Notes under the pieces: generated by a model
Databases searched by the model: none
What the model was told of the DNA's origin: nothing
The model's input: the letters and a program-made list of their open reading frames with translations, nothing else
Part shown: positions 6,960-12,820 of the stretch, in pieces
Numbering within the stretch: position 1 is the first letter of the stretch
Layout: every line of letters begins with the position of its first letter
Program-made: the position numbers and the translations under genes
Origin: an uncultured Lachnospiraceae bacterium
GTDB lineage: Bacteria; Bacillota; Clostridia; Lachnospirales; Lachnospiraceae
Direction: 5' to 3'
Assembly (NCBI GenBank): GCA_958426095.1
Contig: CATZYB010000058.1
Span: 1-12,820, forward strand
DNA: 12,820 nucleotides

Positions 6960-6990
6960 GGAAGGCTGCGGCAGGCAGCCTTCCTCTTTT
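6960..6990 (+). terminator. Intrinsic terminator after asnS
   Basis: A 10-bp perfect GC-rich stem, GGAAGGCTGC (6960-6969) with GCAGCCTTCC (6975-6984), has a 5-nt loop and is followed by TCTTTT. It starts 14 nt after the asnS stop. It also lies only 25 nt before the next start codon, which leaves little room for a separate promoter and raises the possibility of attenuation or partial read-through. Confidence 0.85.
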
Positions 6991-6999
6991 ACTAAAGGT

Positions 7000-7005
7000 A
7001 AGGTG
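7000..7005 (+). promoter_or_regulatory. Ribosome binding site that fixes the LtaS-like start
   Basis: AAGGTG lies 9 nt before ATG 7015, with a second AAGGT just upstream (6995-6999). The alternative in-frame GTG at 6955 lies before the terminator hairpin, would translate through it into a non-hydrophobic tail, and has no binding site. Confidence 0.75.
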
Positions 7006-7014
7006 ACAGAAAAT

Positions 7015-8856
7015 ATGTTTAAAAAAATTGGCATTCCTAAGATTCCGAGCATAATTTTATGGTTGGTGACGCCGGCTGTCAGCTTCTGGCTTCTGGAAAC
7101 ACTGAACCATTCTGTTGGTGAGGATATGGAATTTCCCATCATTGCTTTAAATCTGGCGTTTTATTACTTGCTTTACGGACTTATTCTGGTCATATCGAAA
7201 AGGAGCTGTATCAGCCTGAGTCTGGGCAGTCTCCTGGTGATGATCATCGGACTCGTTGATTATTATGTCATTTCGTTCCGATCGGTTCCGTTGTATCCGT
7301 GGGATATTTTATCTGTAAAAACGGCCATGAGTGTGTCGGACAATTACAGTTACAGTCTCGATCAGAAATCTATGCTGATCGTCGCCGAATTTGTCTTGCT
7401 GATCGTGATCGGTCTGCTGACACGGTGGAAACTTCCGATAAAGAATAAACAGTATCATCTGCTGTCGGTACTTGGTGTTTTGACCCTGTGGGTACTGTAC
7501 GGTACATCCGTGCAGATGCCTGAGGTTCATGAGGCTGTCGGTTTTTATGAATATCATTTTACGCCGAACGCTTTCTATCAACTGAATGGATTTGCGGTCA
7601 GTTTTATTTCAAATATGCAGTATTTGGATGTTTCGAAGCCGGCGGATTATAGTGTGAAGAAGGTCGAGGAAATTCTGGAGCCTTATGTCGAAGCTGGCGA
7701 AAAAAAGGAAGCCGGCGGGGCTGGTCAGGTTTATCCAAATATCATCGTCGTTATGAACGAGGCCTTTTCCGATCCGGCGGTACTGGGAGAATTTGACACA
7801 AATGTGGATTATATGCCTTATATTCGTGCTATGACGAAAAATACGGTCAAGGGAAATCTGATGGTGTCTGTCAAGGGCGGAAATACGGCAAATACCGAAT
7901 ATGAATTTCTGACAGGAAATTCAATGGCCTTTTTGCCGGCCGGATCGATTCCATATCAGCAGTACATACGGGGAGAAATGCCTTCCGTTGCCAGTCAGCT
8001 GGGGAATTTGGGCTATGAGACTTTCTCAATTCATCCTTATCGGGCCAATGGCTGGAACCGGAATAAGGTCTATGAGTATTTTGGATTTGAGACCAGCTAT
8101 TTTAAAGAAAGCTTTACCGATGCACCGGTCATTCGTGAATATACGAGCGATCTGGCAACCTATCAGAAAATTGTGGATATTTACAATTCCAAAACGCCGG
8201 GACAGCCAATGTTCGTATTTGATGTTACCATGCAGAATCACAGCAGTTACAGTAAAGAATATGACAACTTTACACCGGACGTGGAGGTTCTTGGTTCCAA
8301 TGGCAGCGCTAAACTCCTGGAGCGGTATCTTTCGCTTATAAAAATATCGGATGAAGCTTTTGCCCAGTTGGTCGAATATTTTTCTCTGGTGGATGAGCCG
8401 ACGGTCATTTTAATGTTCGGCGATCATCAGCCGGCCGATTGGGTCGTCTCACCGATTTATTCCATGAATGGAAATAATGATCAGGATTCCTGGTCCGAAT
8501 CTGCAGAGCGCTATCAGGTACCGTTTGTTCTGTGGGCAAATTATGACATTGATGAGGAAGCGATTGAGCAGGAACTTCTGGCGGGTTCTTCGGAAGACGG
8601 GCTGTTAAGCGCCAACTATTTGAGTACGGCCCTTTTTGAAGCCGCCGGGCTGCCGATGAGCGCACATCAGTTATACATGAAGGATGTCATGAAGGACTTT
8701 CCGGTGGTGTCGGCCAACGTGCTCCTGGATGCTCAGGGAACCTCTTATGACGTCAGCGCAGGTCAGTCTTTGCCGGAGGAGATAAAAAATTATTCGATTT
8801 TAAATTATAACCTTTTGTTTGATGCAAAACATAGAAATAATGTCTATTACGAATAG
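7015..8856 (+). CDS. LTA synthase-like membrane phosphoglycerol transferase (sulfatase superfamily)
   Basis: 613 residues from ATG 7015. Five hydrophobic helices (about residues 11-29, 40-59, 65-86, 121-138, 147-163) are followed by a linker and an extracellular alkaline-phosphatase-superfamily domain (about 235-540), as in LtaS. The key residues are present: metal ligand Glu249 in VVMNEAFSD, nucleophile Thr291 in GGNTANTEYE, the substrate-binding RANGWNRNKVYEYFGF segment (a Trp/Arg cluster), and Asp470-His471 in MFGDHQP. Family members transfer glycerol-phosphate units from phosphatidylglycerol to build lipoteichoic acid or to decorate other surface glycans. Which product is made here cannot be read from sequence. 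It is the first gene of a cluster: the YhaO-like gene starts 11 nt after its stop. No confident promoter was found next to it, because the asnS terminator fills the gap. Confidence 0.9.
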   Translation: MFKKIGIPKIPSIILWLVTPAVSFWLLETLNHSVGEDMEFPIIALNLAFYYLLYGLILVISKRSCISLSLGSLLVMIIGLVDYYVISFRSVPLYPWDILSVKTAMSVSDNYSYSLDQKSMLIVAEFVLLIVIGLLTRWKLPIKNKQYHLLSVLGVLTLWVLYGTSVQMPEVHEAVGFYEYHFTPNAFYQLNGFAVSFISNMQYLDVSKPADYSVKKVEEILEPYVEAGEKKEAGGAGQVYPNIIVVMNEAFSDPAVLGEFDTNVDYMPYIRAMTKNTVKGNLMVSVKGGNTANTEYEFLTGNSMAFLPAGSIPYQQYIRGEMPSVASQLGNLGYETFSIHPYRANGWNRNKVYEYFGFETSYFKESFTDAPVIREYTSDLATYQKIVDIYNSKTPGQPMFVFDVTMQNHSSYSKEYDNFTPDVEVLGSNGSAKLLERYLSLIKISDEAFAQLVEYFSLVDEPTVILMFGDHQPADWVVSPIYSMNGNNDQDSWSESAERYQVPFVLWANYDIDEEAIEQELLAGSSEDGLLSANYLSTALFEAAGLPMSAHQLYMKDVMKDFPVVSANVLLDAQGTSYDVSAGQSLPEEIKNYSILNYNLLFDAKHRNNVYYE

Positions 8857-8867
8857 AGGTGATGAGG

Positions 8868-9932
8868 ATGCGGTTTATCCATATGGCGGATATTCATCTT
8901 GGGGCTGTCCCGGACAAGGGAAAGCCATGGGCGCAGAAGCGCTCCGAAGAGATTGAATCCACATTTTACCGGCTGCTCAAAGAGGCCGGACGGCAGGGCG
9001 TGGATCTGGTATTGATCGCAGGCGATGTATTTCATCGCCCGCCGGGCAAACGGGAATTAAAGGAATTAAATTACCGCTTGGGATCCATGGCGCCGGCCCA
9101 GGTCGTTTTGATGGCGGGAAATCATGACTACATGGGGGAAAGCTCCAATTACAGGGATTTTGAATGGGCGGATAATGTACATTTCTTTCGGCGGGAACAG
9201 ATAGATGTTATCTATATAGAAACGTTGAATACCTGGGTCTATGGCCTGAGCTATGAACATCGGGAGATCCAAGAACCGCTTTACGATCGGGTCCGTCCGA
9301 TGGATAAACCGGGATATCATATTCTTTTGGCTCATGGCGGTGATGAAAAACATATTCCGATTCAAAAAAGTGAGCTTTTGACGGCCGGATTTGATTATGT
9401 GGCTCTGGGTCATATCCATAAACCGGAGATCATTTCTGAACGAATGGCCTATTCGGGCGCTTTGGAGCCGATCGACCGGCTGGATATGGGGGCGCATGGT
9501 TATGTTTATGGAGAGATCACAGGGCAGGGAACCAGGATTCGATTTTGTCCGGCATCCTGCAGGGAATACCGGGAATTGATTCTGGAATCGGATACGGATA
9601 TGACCAGCGGTGAGATGGAGAAGTGGCTTGAACAGCAGATTCAGATTGAAGGGGAACGGCATTTATATAATGTGGTTTTAAAAGGTTACAGGGATACGGA
9701 TATTACCTATGATCTGGACCGGATGTCGCATATGGGAAATGTGGTTTCAATCAGGGACGAGACATTGCCCTGGTTTGATTTTGAAAGACTTTACAATGAA
9801 AATCCGGAAAATCTGATCGGGTTGTTTATAAAAAAGGTATATCAAATGCCAATGGATGAAAAACGCAGGGAACAGATTTTAAGCTATGGTCTTCAGGCCA
9901 TGTATCACGGAAGGGACGGAAATGACAGATGA
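8868..9932 (+). CDS. YhaO/SbcD-like metallophosphoesterase (DNA exonuclease subunit)
   Basis: 354 residues. This is the Mre11-type calcineurin-like phosphoesterase that partners an SMC-like ATPase. Motifs in order are MADIHLG (Asp8, His10), AGDVFH (Asp53), GNHD (Asn85, His86, Asp87), LLAHGGD around residues 145-155 and ALGHIHKPE around 170-180. Together these are all the two-metal ligands of the family, so it should be active. The C-terminal third (about 215-354) is the less conserved capping/ATPase-docking region. ATG 8868 is preferred over GTG 8859 and ATG 8862 because AGAGGTG (8855-8861) ends 6 nt before it and MRFIHMADIHLG is the usual family beginning. The stop overlaps the next start by 4 nt (ATGA), which indicates translational coupling to the ATPase. 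The closest named relative by architecture is B. subtilis YhaO rather than SbcD. Confidence 0.88.
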   Translation: MRFIHMADIHLGAVPDKGKPWAQKRSEEIESTFYRLLKEAGRQGVDLVLIAGDVFHRPPGKRELKELNYRLGSMAPAQVVLMAGNHDYMGESSNYRDFEWADNVHFFRREQIDVIYIETLNTWVYGLSYEHREIQEPLYDRVRPMDKPGYHILLAHGGDEKHIPIQKSELLTAGFDYVALGHIHKPEIISERMAYSGALEPIDRLDMGAHGYVYGEITGQGTRIRFCPASCREYRELILESDTDMTSGEMEKWLEQQIQIEGERHLYNVVLKGYRDTDITYDLDRMSHMGNVVSIRDETLPWFDFERLYNENPENLIGLFIKKVYQMPMDEKRREQILSYGLQAMYHGRDGNDR

Positions 9933-11854
9933 TAATTGATACGTTGAATATTGTGCATTTTGGCCGCTTTCATCAGAAAAGTCTGCGTCTCTCGCCGGGG
10001 ATCAATGTGGTTTACGGTGAAAACGAAGCGGGAAAATCTACGCTTCACCAGTTTATTCAGGCGATGCTGTTTGGGGTGGAACGCCTTCGTGGAAAAGCGT
10101 CGAAAAAGGACGAATATTCCAGATTTCAGCCCTGGGATCAGGGAAAAAATTACGAAGGTTCCATGGTCATCGAGCATCATGGAGAAATGTACCGCCTGAC
10201 GCGGAATTTTTACAAAGAGGACGAATTCTTTCGGGTGGAACAGCTTCGAACAGGGAAGGAAATGCAGCTTCCGGGCGGGCAGATCGACAGCCTGATCGAA
10301 GGGATGAATCGGACAAATTTTAAGAACACGCTGAGTATTGGTCAGCTTGAAAGCCGGATCGATGCCCGGTTTGGCCTGACTTTGCAGACGTGTATGGCGA
10401 ATATCCAGCAGACGAAAAATCAGGACGTAGACTTGCAGCGGACACTGGATTATCTGAGAAAAGAAAAGAAGGCCCGATTGGACCGAAGTCCGGAACGGCG
10501 GCTTCAGGAATTAAAAAATCAGGCGGAAGTTTCTGAAACCGAAGCGGAGGAGCGGCGCCAGCTTCTGGAAAATATAGGGCGGCAGCAGGAGGAATTAAAA
10601 GAAATCCGGAAAAAACGCCAGTCCGAGCGGCTGGCTGGCAGGGAGAACCGTAAAAAGGAACAGCAGGAACGGATGGAAGCAATCCGGCTGATCGAAGAAA
10701 ACAATTATGTGGCATCCCAGTATCAGCAAAAAAAAGCTGCTTATGAAAAATTGAAACATGAAGCGGCAGAAGCGGATTTTGATGCGGTCAAAGAACAGTG
10801 GGATGCGGCAAATGAAGAGTATGACGATCTGTCAGACCGTTATGGTCAGCTTATGGGACGGAATCTGGCAATTTTATTTTCTGTGATGATGTTCGGTTTA
10901 ATACCGGTAATCGTTGTATTCTTTCTAAGAAGTCATTTGGCTGTTCGGATAGGTATCCTTTTGCTATTTGTGGCAATCCTGGCAGCGACGGCGGTATTGC
11001 TTCAGGCCGGCCGGAAGCGGATGGGATTGAAGCTCAGTGAAAGTAAAGAAAATCTGGATGCGCTTCACGATGAAATGGAGCAGCATATGTTCGGCCGGGG
11101 CAGTAAAGAGATGCTGAGGCAGATGAAAGAAGAGCTGCGGGCGTTGAGAGAGCAGTATGAGCAGATACAGATCCCTTTGCAGCCGTATCTCGAAAAATAT
11201 GGAGACGACATTTCGCTGGATATGGAAGTCGAGGATGAGGAGGCTTTGGAATCCCTGCGCGAGCGGGAGGAAAATCTCACCAAATCATTGGAACGGCTGC
11301 TTGTACGCAAAGAAGCGATGGAGCAAAAAGAGGCGGAGCGGGAAGCTTTGGCGGCGGAGATTGAAGAACTTTCCAAAGAAGCGGCCGAGGAGCGGGAACA
11401 GGCAGAAATGATTGATGAATGTATTTCGATCATCCGGGATTTGTCGGAAGAGATTCATTCGGATTTTGGGCCGGCTCTGAATCAGGAGGTTTCCAGAATG
11501 ATGTGGGAACTTACCGGAGGCAAATATGAGCGGGTCATTGTAGACAATGAACTGAATCTTAAAGTCGATACGGACGGCCGTTTTGTGGAATGCAGTCAGC
11601 TCAGCACAGGAACACGGGAGCAGCTCTATCTGGCTTTGCGTCTGGCCATGGTGAAGTTACTGTTTCCGGCCGGGGATGTGCCGGTGATTTTTGATGACAG
11701 TTTTGTTTTTTACGATGACCGGCGGCTTGCAAGAACACTGGCATGGATTGGTTCTCAGGGATTTGCACAGGTGATCCTGTTTACATGTCAGCATCGGGAA
11801 ATGGATGCGCTTGAGCGTCTGGGAATTTCCTATACGCCGATTTATATGGATTAA
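9929..11854 (+). CDS. YhaN-like (Rad50/SbcC-type) ATPase with transmembrane hairpin
   Basis: 641 residues. The N-terminal ATPase half has Walker A GENEAGKST (30-38). The C-terminal half has the ABC signature LSTGTREQLYLALRLA (558 onward), Walker B VIFDDSF (Asp589-Asp590) and a D-loop-like FYDD (594-597). Between them two charged Glu/Lys/Arg/Gln-rich coiled-coil arms (about 150-310 and 365-515) flank two hydrophobic helices at about 312-332 and 336-360. No CxxC zinc hook exists anywhere in the protein, so the membrane hairpin sits where Rad50/SbcC would place the hook. It is shorter than B. subtilis YhaN (about 960 residues), with shorter arms. Translationally coupled to the nuclease gene, it probably forms a membrane-tethered Mre11/Rad50-like complex acting on DNA ends. 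The operon ends at the hairpin right after its stop. Confidence 0.88.
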   Translation: MIIDTLNIVHFGRFHQKSLRLSPGINVVYGENEAGKSTLHQFIQAMLFGVERLRGKASKKDEYSRFQPWDQGKNYEGSMVIEHHGEMYRLTRNFYKEDEFFRVEQLRTGKEMQLPGGQIDSLIEGMNRTNFKNTLSIGQLESRIDARFGLTLQTCMANIQQTKNQDVDLQRTLDYLRKEKKARLDRSPERRLQELKNQAEVSETEAEERRQLLENIGRQQEELKEIRKKRQSERLAGRENRKKEQQERMEAIRLIEENNYVASQYQQKKAAYEKLKHEAAEADFDAVKEQWDAANEEYDDLSDRYGQLMGRNLAILFSVMMFGLIPVIVVFFLRSHLAVRIGILLLFVAILAATAVLLQAGRKRMGLKLSESKENLDALHDEMEQHMFGRGSKEMLRQMKEELRALREQYEQIQIPLQPYLEKYGDDISLDMEVEDEEALESLREREENLTKSLERLLVRKEAMEQKEAEREALAAEIEELSKEAAEEREQAEMIDECISIIRDLSEEIHSDFGPALNQEVSRMMWELTGGKYERVIVDNELNLKVDTDGRFVECSQLSTGTREQLYLALRLAMVKLLFPAGDVPVIFDDSFVFYDDRRLARTLAWIGSQGFAQVILFTCQHREMDALERLGISYTPIYMD

Positions 11855-11902
11855 AAAAAGGTATCCTCAAGTCGAAAAATGACTTTGAGGATACCCTTTT
11901 TT
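11853..11902. terminator. Bidirectional intrinsic terminator
   Basis: GGTATCCTCAAGTC (11860-11873) pairs with GACTTTGAGGATACC (11881-11895) with one bulged base and a 7-nt loop. It has A7 before and T6 after. It starts at the stop codon of the YhaN-like gene and ends 3 nt before the stop of prs, so it serves both converging genes. Confidence 0.9.
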
Positions 11903-11904
11903 AT

Positions 11905-12820
11905 TTACAGCTCGTGGTTATTATATTTATTTAATAATTTGTGAATCTTTTCATTCGGGTCAAGTAATTCGCTGATCGAATGATCGTGATTCAGAGAATC
12001 GATCAGGAGTGCGATATACTTGCTCAGATCTACGCTGACATAGTATGGTCTGGAAAGTAAGTCTGGTGACTGATAGATACAGTTTGTTGTCAGAATTCTG
12101 CTGATCGTTCCTTCTTCATAAGCTTTGTCGAAGGCTTCCAGGCCGTTGGTAAACAGGCCGAAGGTTGAAGCGATAAATACACGGTTTGCTTTTCGCTTTT
12201 TCAGTTCTTTTGCAGTATCCAGCATACTTTCACCGGAAGAAATCATATCATCAATGATAAGTACATCCTTACCCTCGACTGAAGTACCAAGGAACTCATG
12301 GGCCACGATAGGATTACGGCCTCCTACAACACAAGAGTAGTCGCGGCGTTTGTAGAACATACCCATATCGATACCGAGAACATTGGCATAGTATACGGCA
12401 CGGCTCATACCGCCTTCATCCGGGCTGATGATCATCATATGGTCTTTGTCTACCTGTAAATCGCTGACAGAACGGAACAGCGCTTTAATAAACTGATAAT
12501 TCGGCTGGATACTTTCAAATCCACCCATTGGAATGGCGTTCTGAACACGCGGGTCGTGAGCGTCAAAGGTAATGATGTTTTCCACACCCATATTCATTAA
12601 TTCCTGAAGGGCCAATGCACAGTCCAGAGATTCGCGGGCTGTACGTCTATGCTGGCGGCTTTCATAGAGAAATGGCATAATTACGTTGATGCGGCGCGCT
12701 TTACCGGAAGCAGCAGCGATCATACGTTTTAAATCGGAATAATGATCATCCGGTGACATATGATTCATATGTCCGCATAATTTGTATTCAATGTTGTAGT
12801 TTGTAACATCAACGATTAAA
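11905..12820 (-). CDS. prs: Ribose-phosphate pyrophosphokinase, divergent type (5' partial)
   Basis: The frame stays open to the right edge (LIVDVTNYNIEYKLCGH precedes the first visible Met), so the gene starts outside the window and ATG 12768 is internal. About 304 residues are visible. Prs makes PRPP from ribose 5-phosphate and ATP for nucleotide, His and Trp synthesis. Recognisable parts are MPFLYESRQHRR (the counterpart of PYxxYARQDR), ITFDAHDPRVQ (the TxDLHxxQxQ counterpart), PDEGG, the catalytic-loop FYKRR, and the PRPP-binding loop VLIIDDMISSGESML near 12222-12266. Two signatures depart from the textbook enzyme: RQD becomes RQH, and the DTGGT-type loop becomes SSGES. The C-terminus also carries a tail of about 50 residues (SLNHDHSISELLDP...). 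I take it as the divergent Prs class common in Lachnospiraceae-type genomes. A second canonical prs elsewhere in the genome is possible. Confidence 0.85.
   Translation of the reverse strand, partial: LIVDVTNYNIEYKLCGHMNHMSPDDHYSDLKRMIAAASGKARRINVIMPFLYESRQHRRTARESLDCALALQELMNMGVENIITFDAHDPRVQNAIPMGGFESIQPNYQFIKALFRSVSDLQVDKDHMMIISPDEGGMSRAVYYANVLGIDMGMFYKRRDYSCVVGGRNPIVAHEFLGTSVEGKDVLIIDDMISSGESMLDTAKELKKRKANRVFIASTFGLFTNGLEAFDKAYEEGTISRILTTNCIYQSPDLLSRPYYVSVDLSKYIALLIDSLNHDHSISELLDPNEKIHKLLNKYNNHEL

Noticed and set aside
6955..7014. Upstream GTG start for the LtaS-like protein
   Set aside because: It would place the start before the terminator hairpin, has no ribosome binding site, and adds a 20-residue tail unlike the family. 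ATG 7015 has a good site.
11065..11433. Ser-rich minus-strand ORF opposite the YhaN-like gene
   Set aside because: The Ser/Ile/Arg repeats are the antisense of Glu/Lys-rich coiled-coil codons. This is a classic artefact.

Overview
The window looks like chromosomal core DNA from a low-to-mid GC Firmicute, most likely a Lachnospiraceae-type Clostridium relative. The evidence is the codon use, AAGG/GAGG-type ribosome binding sites, compact operons closed by U-tailed hairpins, an AsnRS without a T-box leader, a divergent Prs, and an LtaS-like enzyme next to a YhaO/YhaN-like pair. No species can be named from the sequence alone.

Layout. (1) Positions 2-3623 (+): the 3' part of a METTL25/RRNAD1-type (Methyltransf_32-like) SAM methyltransferase, overlapping by 11 nt a large membrane-anchored extracytoplasmic protein of unknown function. 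That protein's C-terminus looks like a C39-type peptidase fold that has lost its catalytic residues. (2) Positions 3624-4300: an AT-rich accessory island. It holds a small stand-alone PBECR-fold (Barnase/EndoU/colicin/RelE-like) nuclease gene. Immediately after it come a strong sigma-A promoter and a compact cloverleaf-like element, an 8-bp closed stem enclosing three hairpins and followed by T6. This reads as an independent, undescribed ~105-nt small RNA. A long bidirectional terminator follows. (3) Positions 4309-5424 (-): an M29 aminopeptidase with all five metal ligands, divergent from asnS (5554-6945, +). The 129-bp spacer contains both promoters and a perfect dyad between them. (4) Positions 6960-6990: a strong terminator closes asnS. 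(5) Positions 7015-11854 (+): a three-gene operon of an LTA synthase-like phosphoglycerol transferase, a YhaO/SbcD-like nuclease, and a YhaN/Rad50-like ATPase. In the ATPase two transmembrane helices occupy the place of the zinc hook. (6) Positions 11853-11902: a bidirectional terminator, then (7) the 3' part of a divergent ribose-phosphate pyrophosphokinase (-), which runs off the right edge.

How they work together. Most genes are housekeeping: tRNA charging, PRPP synthesis, peptide turnover, cell-envelope polymer synthesis and DNA-end processing. The least ordinary parts are the nuclease plus small-RNA island at 3624-4300, the putative pseudopeptidase receptor-like protein at 1059-3623, and the envelope gene co-transcribed with a membrane-anchored Mre11/Rad50-like pair at 7015-11854. 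No CRISPR array, transposase, integrase, rRNA or tRNA gene was seen. No gene-free stretch exceeds about 205 bases.
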